Below are positions 24,748 through 33,212 of a DNA stretch of 49,752 nt, piece after piece. The DNA is taken from NCBI GenBank assembly GCA_036260375.1, contig DASZZZ010000085.1:1-49752 (forward strand), in the 5' to 3' direction. How positions within the stretch are numbered: position 1 is the first letter of the stretch; each line of letters starts with the position of its first letter. The notes below the pieces were generated by a model. That model saw only the letters and a list, made by a program, of their open reading frames with translations. It was not told the DNA's origin and did no database searches. This DNA comes from DASZZZ01 sp036260375 (GTDB taxonomy: Bacteria; Actinomycetota; CADDZG01; WHSQ01). Position numbers and translations under genes: made by a program.

Positions 24748-26709
24748 ATGTGCGGCATCTGCGGGACGATCGGCCGCGACCCCCGGCAGCCGGGGGGTTC
24801 CGTCTCGTCGATGCAGCGATCGCTGCGGCACCGCGGCCCCGACGGCGACGGCTCGTTTCGCGCTCCACACGTCGCGCTGGCGATGACCCGCCTGAGCATC
24901 ATCGACGTCGACGGCGGATGGCAGCCGCTCTACGACGAGGACCGCTTGCTGGCCGTCGTCGCGAACGGCGAGATCTACAACTTCGTCGAGCTGCGCCGCG
25001 AGCTCGAGGCGCGCGGCCACCGGTTTCGAACCCGCAGCGACTGCGAGACGATCGTCCATCTCTACGAGGAGCACGGCGACCGCTGCGTCGAGCACCTGCG
25101 CGGCATGTTCGCGTTCGCGCTGTGGGACGAGAGACGGCGGCGCCTGCTGCTCGCGCGCGACCGGATGGGGGAGAAGCCGTTGTACGTCCACCGCACGCCG
25201 GGGCGCGTCACGTTCGCGTCGGAGCTCAAGGCGCTCCTGGCGTCGGGCGACGTGCGCGTCGAGCTCGACCCCGGCGCGGTCGACCTCTTCTTCCACTATC
25301 AGTTCGTCCCCGAGCCGGGCACGCCGCTGCGCGGCGTGGCCAAGCTCCCCGCCGGCCACGTCATGACGATCGACGTCGACCCGTGGCGCGTGGAGCAACG
25401 CTGCTATTGGCGCATGGAGGACGCGCCGCCCCTCGACGGCGATCCCGCCGAGGTCGTGCGCGCCGAGCTCGAGACGGTCGCGGAGCTGACGACGCGCTCC
25501 GACGTTCCGACCGCGGTCGCGCTGAGCGGCGGTCTCGACTCCAGCGCGGTCGCGGCGCTCGCGGCGCGCGGCTCGACGCGGCCGGCGCACGCGTTCAGCG
25601 TCGGCTACGAAGGGCGTCCTCCGTCCGACGAGCGCTCCGAGGCGCGCGTGCTGGCCGACGTGCTCGACATGGAGTTCCACGACATCGAGCTCACGACGGC
25701 GGAGGTGGTCGAGTCGTTCCCGTCGCTCGTGCGCGCGTGGGGCGACCCGATCGCGGACATGGCGGGCTTCGGCTACCGCGCGATCGCGCGCGCGACGCGC
25801 GCGCAGGGAATTCCGGTGCTGCTGCAGGGCCAGGGGGGCGACGAGCTCATGTGGGGCTATCCGTGGGTCCGGCGCGGGCTCGCGGCGTCCACGCTGCGCG
25901 CGGCCGCGTGGGCGGGCTCGCCGGCGCCGGCGTGGCGCTACCTCGACGGCGCGTCCGCCCTCGACTGCGGCGCGATGGAGGATCCCGAGTCGCACTCGTT
26001 GCGCTCGCGCGCCCGGGCGGCATGGCGCCAATCCCGCCGCGACCGCACGTCGCCGCACGGACGCCTCGTCTTCTACGATCTGCACCCGGACTTCCAAGCC
26101 GCGCGCGCCGCGTCGCAGTCTCTCTACGCGCGTGACTTCGATGCCGCGGTCGACCACCAGCGTGCGTTGTCCCTGTTCACCGTCCCGCCTCCTTGGGACC
26201 GCCTCGACCTGACCATCACTCGCTTGATATCGGACATCTACCTGCTCGAGAACGGCATCGCCCAGGGCGATCGGATCTCGATGTCGAGCTCGGTGGAGCT
26301 GCGCTTGCCGCTCGTCGACTACCGGCTCGTCGAGGTCGTCGTCGGGTTGCGCAAGCGCACTCCCGACCACACGCGACGCCCGAAGGCGTGGCTGCGCGAG
26401 GCGGTCCGCGACCTCCTTCCCGATGGCGTTCTCGCGCGCAAGAAACGCCCGTTCCTGCCTCCCGTGCGCGCGTGGCACCGCGCGCTGTTCGACGCGTACG
26501 GGCCGTGGCTCGCCGACGGCTACCTCGTCGGCAACGGCATCCTGCGTCCCGCCGCCGCCCGCTCGCTCGCCGCCGGCGCGTTTCCCGACGGCGCCGGGTC
26601 GCCCCTGTCGTTCAAGGCCTTGGTCCTCGAACTCTGGTGCCGTACCTTTGCGTCGGCGTCCACGCAGCAGGGGAGCGCGGCGCCACTGGTGTCGTCGGGC
26701 GCGGCTTGA
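24748..26709 (+). CDS. asnB: Asparagine synthetase (glutamine-hydrolysing)
   Basis: Two-domain amidotransferase, 653 aa. The N-terminal class II glutaminase starts with the nucleophile Cys2 (MCGICGTIG), with RHRGPDGDGSF and NGEIYNFVELR; the synthetase domain has the pyrophosphate loop ALSGGLDSSAVAAL at ~257-270. ATG 24748 is fixed by Cys2 and by GGGGGAGG 6 nt upstream. AsnB homologues make asparagine or, in polysaccharide loci, amidate sugars or lipids. The immediate neighbour is a UDP-glucose dehydrogenase, so an envelope-modifying role is possible. Confidence 0.93.
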   Translation: MCGICGTIGRDPRQPGGSVSSMQRSLRHRGPDGDGSFRAPHVALAMTRLSIIDVDGGWQPLYDEDRLLAVVANGEIYNFVELRRELEARGHRFRTRSDCETIVHLYEEHGDRCVEHLRGMFAFALWDERRRRLLLARDRMGEKPLYVHRTPGRVTFASELKALLASGDVRVELDPGAVDLFFHYQFVPEPGTPLRGVAKLPAGHVMTIDVDPWRVEQRCYWRMEDAPPLDGDPAEVVRAELETVAELTTRSDVPTAVALSGGLDSSAVAALAARGSTRPAHAFSVGYEGRPPSDERSEARVLADVLDMEFHDIELTTAEVVESFPSLVRAWGDPIADMAGFGYRAIARATRAQGIPVLLQGQGGDELMWGYPWVRRGLAASTLRAAAWAGSPAPAWRYLDGASALDCGAMEDPESHSLRSRARAAWRQSRRDRTSPHGRLVFYDLHPDFQAARAASQSLYARDFDAAVDHQRALSLFTVPPPWDRLDLTITRLISDIYLLENGIAQGDRISMSSSVELRLPLVDYRLVEVVVGLRKRTPDHTRRPKAWLREAVRDLLPDGVLARKKRPFLPPVRAWHRALFDAYGPWLADGYLVGNGILRPAAARSLAAGAFPDGAGSPLSFKALVLELWCRTFASASTQQGSAAPLVSSGAA

Positions 26710-26725
26710 ACCAAGGGGAGGCGAC

Positions 26726-28066
26726 ATGCGGGTCGTAGTCGTCGGGCAGGGCTACGTCGGTCTGACCGCCGCGACCGCACTCGCCGCGGACGGCCACGAG
26801 GTCGTCGGCGTGGAGTGTGATCCGGCGCGGCTGCACGCGTTGCGCGCGTCCGTCGCGCCCATCTACGAGCCGGGCCTGCAGGAGCTGCTCACTGAGACGA
26901 CGGCCCTCGGTGGGCTGACGTTCGCAGCGTCGGTCGACGACGTCGCGGCGCCGGTCGACGCCGCGATCGTCGCCGTCGGCACGCCGTCGTTGCCGTCGGG
27001 CGGCGCCGACGTCCGGTCCGTGCGCGCCGCTATCGACGACGTCGCCGCGCTGTCGCCGCTTCCCGACGTCGTGATGGTAAAGAGCACGATCCCGCCGGGC
27101 ACGAGCGCCGACCTCGTCGCGCGCGCGCCCGCCCCGGCGGCGCTGCGTGCGCGCTACGTGCACAGTCCCGAGTTCCTCAGTCAGGGCACTGCGCTGCGCG
27201 AATGGCGCAACCCCTCGCGCGTCGTGGTCGGCATGTGGAACCACGCCCTCGTCGACCCGCTGCGCGAGCTGTACCGCGGCGTGACCGGGCCGTGGGTCGT
27301 CACGACTCCCGTCAACGCCGAGATGATCAAGTACGCGAGCAATGCATATCTCGCGACGCACACCAGCTTCGCCAACGAGATGGCGAACGCGTGCGACCAC
27401 GTCGGGGCCGACGTCGACGAGGTCCTGCTCGGGGCCGGCCTCGACCCGCGCATCGGCAACGTCTGGTGGCGTCCGGGGATCGGCTACGGCGACTCGTGCC
27501 TCGCCAAGGACACCGCGGCGCTGACGTTCACGGCGACCGTGGCCGGCTATCCGATGCACCTGCTCGACGCGGCGCAGGCCGTCAACGTCGCGCAGCGCGT
27601 CAGGCCCGTGCGCGCGGTGCGCGACGCGCTCGAAGCCGCGGAGTCGGCCGCGCCCGTGGCGGTCCTCGGTCTCAACAACGAGCCGCACAGCGACGACATG
27701 CGCTACGCCGCGAGCCTCGTCCTCGTCCCCGAGCTGCATCGCCTCGCGGACGTGCGCGTGTGGGACCCGCTGCTCCCGGCGCGCGACGTCGCGACGCTCT
27801 TTCCCGGCGTCACGCGCTGCGAGACGGTCGAGGACGCGGTCGCGGGGGCCGGCGTGGTCGTCGTGCTGACGCAGTTCGACGACGCCGTGCGCGCCGACTG
27901 GGCCGCGCTCGCGCCCACGATGGCGGAGCCGGGCCTCGTGCTCGACCTCAAGAACTGTCTGGAGCCGGCGGCGGTGATGGACGCGGGGCTCGCGTACCGC
28001 GGCGTGGGCCGCTCGACCGGGAGGGCCCCGACGCGCCGCATAGTGCTCCCACCCGCGCCCGTGTGA
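26726..28066 (+). CDS. ugd: UDP-glucose/UDP-mannose-type 6-dehydrogenase
   Basis: NAD-dependent four-electron oxidation of a UDP-sugar to a uronate; 446 aa. N-terminal Rossmann motif GQGYVGLTAATALA, EFLSQGTALREWRNPSRVVVG, central Lys in EMIKYASNAYLA, catalytic Cys258 in GYGDSCLAKD (family consensus GGSCxPKD with two changes), and a C-terminal UDP-binding domain (LGLNNEPHSDDMRYAASL). It begins 16 bp after asnB, with GGGGAGG before the ATG. The substrate could be UDP-glucose, UDP-ManNAc or similar; the altered CLAKD loop makes the exact sugar less certain. Confidence 0.88.
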   Translation: MRVVVVGQGYVGLTAATALAADGHEVVGVECDPARLHALRASVAPIYEPGLQELLTETTALGGLTFAASVDDVAAPVDAAIVAVGTPSLPSGGADVRSVRAAIDDVAALSPLPDVVMVKSTIPPGTSADLVARAPAPAALRARYVHSPEFLSQGTALREWRNPSRVVVGMWNHALVDPLRELYRGVTGPWVVTTPVNAEMIKYASNAYLATHTSFANEMANACDHVGADVDEVLLGAGLDPRIGNVWWRPGIGYGDSCLAKDTAALTFTATVAGYPMHLLDAAQAVNVAQRVRPVRAVRDALEAAESAAPVAVLGLNNEPHSDDMRYAASLVLVPELHRLADVRVWDPLLPARDVATLFPGVTRCETVEDAVAGAGVVVVLTQFDDAVRADWAALAPTMAEPGLVLDLKNCLEPAAVMDAGLAYRGVGRSTGRAPTRRIVLPPAPV

Positions 28067-28082
28067 CCCCGGGCGCTTGCTC

Positions 28083-28244
28083 GTGCCGGCCGTCGTCGCC
28101 GGCGTTCTCGTGGCTCACGCACCGGCGGCGCTGGCGGACCCGGTCGACCTCGGCTGCCACGACGCCGACATCCGGGTGTACGTAAACGGCGTCGGCTGCG
28201 CCGGCATCCACTACCCGGAGATCGAGAAGGCGATCGCCGACTGA
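28083..28244 (+). CDS. Cys-containing secreted mini-protein, copy 1 (start weak)
   Basis: Frame of 53 codons from GTG 28083: a hydrophobic signal-like N-terminus ending A-A-L-A, then ADPVDLGC, RVYVNGVGCAG, HYPEIEKAIAD. The mature part has two Cys. A sister copy lies 40 bp downstream with the same blocks (DP-I/V-DLGC, GVGCAG, YP). No ribosome-binding site and no basic residue precede the hydrophobic stretch, so the true start may have been lost. Function unknown. Confidence 0.45.
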   Translation: MPAVVAGVLVAHAPAALADPVDLGCHDADIRVYVNGVGCAGIHYPEIEKAIAD

Positions 28245-28283
28245 GGTCGTTCGAGCAGCTGGCTCCAGGAAGGGGAGAGGCGG

Positions 28284-28428
28284 ATGAAACGCGCAGTGAT
28301 CGTGCTCGCGCTCGCGCTTGGTGGTCGTCCCGACCACCGCGTTCGCAGATCCGATCGATCTCGGCTGCAACAGGGACATCGTCGTACGCGTCTACGGCGT
28401 CGGCTGCGCAGGGGTCGACTACCCATAG
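28284..28428 (+). pseudogene. Cys-containing secreted mini-protein, copy 2 (frameshifted)
   Basis: GGGGAGAGG precedes ATG 28284, which begins a signal peptide (MKRAVIVLALAL). The matching mature part (ADPIDLGCNRDIVVRVYGVG, then CAGVDYP and stop at 28426-28428) continues in the +1 frame. Removing one G in the CTTGGTGG tract near 28319 restores a 47-aa protein with an ideal signal peptide ending TAFA. Either a genuine one-base insertion, a sequencing error or programmed frameshifting; the simplest reading is a recently broken gene. Confidence 0.55.
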
Positions 28429-28442
28429 CCCATCGTCCTCGC

Positions 28443-28480
28443 ACGGGATCGGCGATCCCTTGCTCGACCGCCGATCCCGT
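28443..28480. terminator. Bidirectional terminator-like hairpin
   Basis: ACGGGATCGGCG and CGCCGATCCCGT form a perfect 12-bp stem with a 14-nt loop. It lies between the convergent mini-protein 2 and FkbM genes and marks the 3' end of the putative RiPP operon. Confidence 0.65.
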
Positions 28481-28488
28481 CGCGCGCG

Positions 28489-29298
28489 TCAGCCCGCAGA
28501 TCGCGGCGTAGCGACGACGTAGGTCTCGGCTCGACCGCGCTCGGACAGCTCCACGACGTCGTAGCCGTGACTTCGCAGGCGCGCGCGGCACGCGTCGAGC
28601 AGCGCCGCGGAATGAGTCTCGATCACGAACACCGTCGAGCCGGCGCGCAGTAGCTCGGAGCCCCCGTCGAGGACCTGCAGCTCGCCGCCCTCGACGTCAA
28701 TCTTCACGAGGGCCGGCACGCCGTGGCGAGCGACCGCGTCATCCAGCGTGATCGCGCTCACCTCGACCTCGCCGACGTCGCTCAGGCTGCCACGCGAGGT
28801 GTGGCCGCCGCGCGCGAACCGCCGCGCGCCCGCACTCCCCGCGATCGCCATATTGACGGCCGTCACGTCCGTGCCCACGATCCGGGCGTTGCGCGCGACG
28901 TTTCGCTCGAGGGTCGCGAACACCTCCCGGTCGGGCTCGAAGCAGATCACCCGGCCGCCGGGAGCGACGGACGCGGACATGAGCAGCGCGAAGTAGCCGA
29001 AGTGCGATCCGACGTCGAACGCGGTGTCGCCCGCCTGCAGTGAACGTCGGATCACGTCGGACGCATGACGCTCGTAGGCACCGATGACGACGTCGGCCTG
29101 CACGCGCGGGTCGAGCTCCAGCGTCATCCCCACGAGCGGCCCCGCACGGACGGTCGCCGGCACCGCGGCGCGGCCGCCCGCGGCGCGGTCGATCGCGCGG
29201 AGCATCAGGGGGCCGGCCCGGCTGCGGCGCAGCCGGTGGTACGCCGACGCGACGACAGATGCGAGCGCGCCCGCCACGCTCGTTCGTCGTTCCAACAT
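28489..29298 (-). CDS. FkbM-family methyltransferase
   Basis: SAM-dependent methyltransferase of 269 aa. Motif I FDVGSHFGYFALL, then VICFEPDREVFATLERN and VKIDVEGGELQVLDGGSELL are the FkbM signature blocks. The first ~65 residues are basic and helical. ATG 29298 has AGGAG 5 nt upstream. FkbM enzymes methylate hydroxyl or other groups of antibiotics, sugars and peptides. It is the distal gene of the minus-strand island cluster, separated from the kinase gene by a 424-bp gap, so membership in that pathway is plausible but not certain. Confidence 0.88.
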   Translation of the reverse strand: MLERRTSVAGALASVVASAYHRLRRSRAGPLMLRAIDRAAGGRAAVPATVRAGPLVGMTLELDPRVQADVVIGAYERHASDVIRRSLQAGDTAFDVGSHFGYFALLMSASVAPGGRVICFEPDREVFATLERNVARNARIVGTDVTAVNMAIAGSAGARRFARGGHTSRGSLSDVGEVEVSAITLDDAVARHGVPALVKIDVEGGELQVLDGGSELLRAGSTVFVIETHSAALLDACRARLRSHGYDVVELSERGRAETYVVATPRSAG

Positions 29299-29722
29299 CG
29301 TTCTCCTCGTCCACGCGGCCGGGCGTCGCCGCCACGACAGTCTCCGCGCCGCTCCTCGACTAGGACACGGTTCGACCTCTGCCCCGAGCAACCTGCGTCG
29401 AGCCACCGCTCGGGTCGACACTCTCCATCTTCGGAGAGGTTCACCGTCTTGGCGTGAACGTGCGTCGACGTCGACACCGTCATGTATGCGGAGCCGTGCG
29501 CAACGTTGCTCCACGACGACTCCGTCGAGCAGGTCGTCGAGAAGTGGTTGCGTTCATCGAGGGCGCCTGGTGGGATCGCAAGCGGACACGTTGACTTCGA
29601 CGGCGCGCGTTGCCCTCACCAACGGTGACGCGGTAGAGACGTTCGGTACTTCAGCGTGCCGAAGAACCGTCGAACACGACAAAGGCCGCCCCGAACGAGT
29701 CGAAGCCGGCCGTTGGCGCGTC
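29299..29722. other. 424-bp gap within the island cluster
   Basis: No convincing gene. A hairpin CTCTCC-ATCTTC-GGAGAG (29421-29438) is present. Two short frames, 22 codons on the minus strand and 48 codons on the plus strand, lack ribosome-binding sites. Base composition is less GC-rich than the flanking housekeeping genes. It may contain the promoter of the FkbM gene or a decayed gene. Confidence 0.4.
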
Positions 29723-30631
29723 TCAGAGGCTGCCACGAAACTCCTCCGTCAGCTCGACGACCCGCCGGACCTGGTCGGAGGCCCTGTCCGGATCCGGCGC
29801 CTCCGACAGGAAGACGACCGCGAGCATGACCGCGGCGTCGAGCCGGTAGCCGAGCACGGCGGCGCGCGGCGCGCGCGCCAGGGGGTCGGGCGGTCCGTAC
29901 CCGGTCGAGAAGTCGGAGTCGAGGCCCCCGTACTCGCTCACGCGCGCCAGCTCGAGCGCGGGGTCGCCGAGCATCGCGTTCGACCAGTCGACGATGCCGA
30001 GGATCTTCCCTCTGACGGTCAGCACGTTCTCGGGGCGCAGATCCATGTGCAGGAGCCGGCGCTCGGCTTCGGCCCACTGCAGGACGTCTGTCAACCGTTC
30101 TTCGCGCGGAAGTGGCAGACGGATGCCGGTGACGCGCTCGATCACTGCGGCGCGGCGGATGATGCGCTCGGCCAGGGTCGCGGCGCTCGACCCAAGCGCG
30201 TCCATGACGGGCTGCAATCCGGGTGGTTTCGAGTCATGCAGCCGGCGAACGACCCGTCCGAGCTCGTGGCGGTCGGGCGGCGAGCCGTCGTGCACGATCA
30301 GTGCGGTGGCGAGGAAGTCGCAGCGCCGGCCCCGGTGGAGCCCGTGCACCGCGGGCGCCGGCACGCCCGCCTCGCGCGCGTGGCGAAGGAGCTTCTCCTC
30401 CTGGGCGAGAAGGGCAAAGGCGTCGACGTGGGGATCGTTGTCGTTGCTGATGACGCGCATCCGCGGGACGCGCAGGGCGACGCGACCGAGCTCCGGGATC
30501 GAGGCGCCGAATACGACGAACTCGAGGCCGCCGCCGATGACCTCGGTCGCGTCGAGCCACCAACCCAGCTCTGCGACCTCGCTCCGCAGCTCGGCGGCGA
30601 TGCGCTCCGTGTCGCCGTTGGGACCCGTCAC
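29723..30631 (-). CDS. Aminoglycoside phosphotransferase-fold kinase
   Basis: APH/choline-kinase-fold small-molecule kinase, 302 aa. The catalytic loop HMDLRPENVL and the metal-binding IVDWSNAMLGDPALELAR are intact; the N-terminal lobe has VIGGGLEFVVFG and ALRVPRM with the ATP-contacting Lys position occupied by Arg. GTG start 6 bp after the ureohydrolase stop, without its own ribosome site, so coupled. APH-fold proteins act on antibiotics, sugars or amino-alcohols. Here it may phosphorylate a pathway product or confer self-protection. Confidence 0.82.
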   Translation of the reverse strand: MTGPNGDTERIAAELRSEVAELGWWLDATEVIGGGLEFVVFGASIPELGRVALRVPRMRVISNDNDPHVDAFALLAQEEKLLRHAREAGVPAPAVHGLHRGRRCDFLATALIVHDGSPPDRHELGRVVRRLHDSKPPGLQPVMDALGSSAATLAERIIRRAAVIERVTGIRLPLPREERLTDVLQWAEAERRLLHMDLRPENVLTVRGKILGIVDWSNAMLGDPALELARVSEYGGLDSDFSTGYGPPDPLARAPRAAVLGYRLDAAVMLAVVFLSEAPDPDRASDQVRRVVELTEEFRGSL

Positions 30632-30637
30632 GGCGCG

Positions 30638-31636
30638 TCAGACGGCTTGCCGGTAGAGAAACTCGAACAGCAAGCGCGCGGCGATCTGGGCGGTGCGACC
30701 CGTCGGGTCGTAGCGCGGAGCTACCTCGACGACGTCGATGGCGACGATGCGGAATCGCTTCAGCACGTCGAGCACGTCGTGGAGCTCCGGCACCGTGAGT
30801 CCGCCGCCTGTGACGTTCCCCGTCCCCGGCGCTTGCGCGGCGTCGAGCACGTCGATGTCGACGGACACGTAGAGGGCAGTCGCGCCGTCGAACGCTTCCG
30901 CTAGCGGCTCGAGCGCGCGCCGTGGCCCCGTGGCTCGCAGCGCCGCCGCGGAGACGACGTGGGAACCGGCCCGTTGGAGCGATTGGAGCTGCTCGCGGCG
31001 CGTCGCGTCGCCGACGCCGATGAACGCCAGTCGATCGAGGGCGACGTGCGGCAGCTCACTGATTCGCCGCGCGTTCGAGCCGTGGTAGAGCGACCCGTAG
31101 ACGAGGCTTCGGTCGCCGAAGTCGAAGTGGTGGTCGACCTGGACGTAGGCGAGTCGCGCGCCGGGGTCGCGCTCTGCCCACGCGCGCGCGACGCCCGCGA
31201 AGAGCGGGTAGCTGACCGAGTGGTCGCCACCCAGGAACACGCTCATCGCGCCGGTCGCAGCGATCGCGGCGGCGGATGCACTTACCGACGCGAAATGCCG
31301 CTCCGGGTCGGTCGGATACACGGCCACGTCTCCGGCCTCGACGAGCCGCGGCCGCCGATAGCGGAACGTGGATCCGGTGCGCATGTCGATCATCTCGGCG
31401 TCGCCGAGCGCCTTGGCGGACTCGGCGTAGACGCGGCTCGCCCTGCGGATCGCCTCGGGTCCTTCGGCCGCGCCGGGCCTCGAGGTCGCCGTGGCGTCGA
31501 ACGGCACACCGGCCGCTATTGCGTCCACGCCGTCGCGGGGCAGCGCGGAGAGCTCGACGGTCGGCGTTCCGAACAGCGTCGAGAGCCCGGCCCAGCCCGG
31601 CAGGGCCGGCCGGTCATCCCCTTCCGTCGACATCAT
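30638..31636 (-). CDS. Arginase/agmatinase-family ureohydrolase
   Basis: Binuclear-manganese ureohydrolase fold, 332 aa. Metal motifs: FLGGDHSVSYP (His139), VQVDHHFDFGD (Asp168, His170, Asp172; the usual Ala of DAHxD is His) and SVDIDVLDAAQAPGTG (Asp260, Asp262; family PGTG kept). The family removes urea from guanidino groups of arginine, agmatine, guanidinobutyrate and related compounds. Two adjacent ATGs (31636 and 31633) overlap the end of the radical SAM gene by about 20 bp, so expression is coupled. Next to a candidate peptide precursor and radical SAM enzyme, it may act on arginine side chains of a peptide; that is inference. Confidence 0.88.
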   Translation of the reverse strand: MMSTEGDDRPALPGWAGLSTLFGTPTVELSALPRDGVDAIAAGVPFDATATSRPGAAEGPEAIRRASRVYAESAKALGDAEMIDMRTGSTFRYRRPRLVEAGDVAVYPTDPERHFASVSASAAAIAATGAMSVFLGGDHSVSYPLFAGVARAWAERDPGARLAYVQVDHHFDFGDRSLVYGSLYHGSNARRISELPHVALDRLAFIGVGDATRREQLQSLQRAGSHVVSAAALRATGPRRALEPLAEAFDGATALYVSVDIDVLDAAQAPGTGNVTGGGLTVPELHDVLDVLKRFRIVAIDVVEVAPRYDPTGRTAQIAARLLFEFLYRQAV

Positions 31637-32951
31637 GGGATCGCCCGGACAGGCGCGTGCCCACGAGCTCGTGGGCGACGGCGACCTTCTCCAGGAAAGC
31701 GTGCCAGCTCGCCTCGGCCGTCAGGTGATAGGGACGGAACACCGGCGGAGCGTCCTCCCGCCACGATGCGAAATCCCAGTTGAAGATGCGCTCCTTGACC
31801 ACGGCGAAGTACGGAGTCAACGGGTACGGAACGAAGTTGTAGAGGTTGTACAGCGATACGTCGCTCGCCGTGCGCTGCAAGAAGTCCACCGTGCGGCGAT
31901 GCGACGCGGCCGTCTCCGCCGGAAGGCCCCCGAGCACGTTGAGCACGACGATCATCCCGGCGTCGTTCAGCGCCCGGATGACGGACACGTAGTGCGCCTC
32001 TCCCTTCGCCGCCTTGTTCGACTCTCGCAACAGGTCGAAGTCCCCGGTCTCCAAGCCGAGTTCGACCGCGACCACCCCCAGGCGGCGCATCGTCGCGATG
32101 AGGTCGCTCGTCACGAGCACTGCGTGCGTCTGAACGATGAACTTGTATCCGCGACGCGACGCGAACACGCTCTCGAGATTCGCCACCGCCTCCTTGGACT
32201 GCCCGAACGACTTGTCTCCGACGTAGACGAGCCGAGTGTCCGGGAAGAGCGATTCCAGCTCCGCGACCTCACTCTCCAGGGCAGCGCGCTCCACCACGTG
32301 CAGCTGCTGCGACCATGCGTCACCGCAGAACGAGCAGCGGAACAGGCAGCCGTGCGACGCGTTGAGCCTCAGGAGCGGCACCGAGGCGCGGTACCCCTCG
32401 AGGATCCGGTAGCTCGGTGTCCACGAGATGCGCCCGCGCGTGCGCGGCGGCACCGCGACGAGTCCGTCTCCCTCGTGACGCAATAGGTCGAGCACGCTCT
32501 CGGGCGACAGCTGGCCCCGGTGGATCAACGACGCATCGGCTGGGGTGGCCAATGGCGCCATGTTGCCGCCGAGCACGGTGCCTCGCCCACTGGTCCGGAG
32601 GCGTCGCGAGACGGCGAGCGCAAGCTCGAAGTTCTGGGCCAGCGGCGACAGGTAGACGAGATCGCCGGGCTCCGTCGCGTCCAGCGCGGCCTCCGCGCAG
32701 CGGTCGGCCTCGGCCGAAACCTGCGACAAATCGAGCAGATCGACGTCGCCGCCGATCGATTCGAGAATGCCGGCCAGGTGCGCGATCCACAGCGGCATCT
32801 CCCAGAGACCGTCCTCGGGCACGAAGTAATCGGGAAGGGCGCCCGCCAAGACACGGGCGTAGTCGCGGTAGTACGCCTGGATCGCCGGGTGGGGCGCCAG
32901 GGTGGACGGAAACGGCAATTGCACGAGGACGTGGCGGCGCGGTGTGGCCAT
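31614..32951 (-). CDS. Radical SAM protein with N-terminal B12-binding-like domain
   Basis: Protein of 445 aa. Residues ~1-170 resemble the cobalamin-binding-type Rossmann domain of class B/E radical SAM enzymes (HVLVQLPFPS, GDLVYLSPLAQNFELAL, VLGGNMAPLATP) but no clear DxHxxG is present. The radical SAM core has the cluster motif C202-x3-C206-x2-C209 (CLFRCSFC), VYVGDKSFGQSKEAV, VELGLETGDFDLL and VLNVLGGLPAET. ATG 32951 follows the candidate precursor stop by 55 bp; the open frame extends upstream through the precursor antisense region without features. Such enzymes modify RiPP precursors by methylation, epimerisation or C-C/C-S crosslinks. Confidence 0.88.
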   Translation of the reverse strand: MATPRRHVLVQLPFPSTLAPHPAIQAYYRDYARVLAGALPDYFVPEDGLWEMPLWIAHLAGILESIGGDVDLLDLSQVSAEADRCAEAALDATEPGDLVYLSPLAQNFELALAVSRRLRTSGRGTVLGGNMAPLATPADASLIHRGQLSPESVLDLLRHEGDGLVAVPPRTRGRISWTPSYRILEGYRASVPLLRLNASHGCLFRCSFCGDAWSQQLHVVERAALESEVAELESLFPDTRLVYVGDKSFGQSKEAVANLESVFASRRGYKFIVQTHAVLVTSDLIATMRRLGVVAVELGLETGDFDLLRESNKAAKGEAHYVSVIRALNDAGMIVVLNVLGGLPAETAASHRRTVDFLQRTASDVSLYNLYNFVPYPLTPYFAVVKERIFNWDFASWREDAPPVFRPYHLTAEASWHAFLEKVAVAHELVGTRLSGRSHDVDGRG

Positions 32952-33006
32952 CGTGGCTCGCGGTCGGTGGTCGAACGGCGGTCCGCCGGGAACCGGACGG
33001 CGGCGC

Positions 33007-33183
33007 TTACGAGCAGGCGACGATGAGCGCCGGTGGACGCTCCCCGTCACCTCCGAGGCCGTGGAGCACCCGCGCCGCATGGGCCCCCGAACCGCGGATT
33101 CCCGTGGCGTTCTCGAGGTGTTGGAACTGGTCGTCGGTGAGCTCCAGGTCCGCAGCCGAGCCCACTCCGTGCGTGCTGGCCAT
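33007..33183 (-). CDS. Candidate RiPP precursor peptide
   Basis: A 58-aa peptide, ATG at 33183, directly upstream of the radical SAM gene. A leader-like amphipathic segment LELTDDQFQHLENATG (residues 13-28) resembles the E-L-x-D-x-Q-L-E-x-V-x-G-G leaders of many RiPPs. The rest is Gly/Ala-rich with three Arg and two His, ending ERPPALIVACS with a single Cys. GGGGAAGGGG precedes the ATG; a near-consensus promoter lies 30 bp upstream. I do not recognise a named family. A short regulatory protein is the alternative. Confidence 0.65.
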   Translation of the reverse strand: MASTHGVGSAADLELTDDQFQHLENATGIRGSGAHAARVLHGLGGDGERPPALIVACS

Positions 33184-33212
33184 CGTCCGCCCCTTCCCCT
33201 TGACGTCGCTCG

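Noticed and set aside
24748..26709. Lasso-peptide cyclase interpretation of the AsnB homologue
   Set aside because: It has Cys2 and a full glutaminase domain, no lasso protease or RRE gene is adjacent, and it lies on the other strand from the RiPP-like cluster.
29363..29428. 22-codon minus-strand ORF (MESVDPSGGSTQ... with an RGRGR stretch) in the gap between kinase and FkbM genes
   Set aside because: No ribosome-binding site, its start lies in a hairpin, and an ORF this short is expected by chance; not called as a second precursor.
29482..29628. 48-codon plus-strand ORF starting MYAEPCATLLHDD in the same gap
   Set aside because: No ribosome site or promoter-like box and no recognisable pattern; runs opposite to the cluster.
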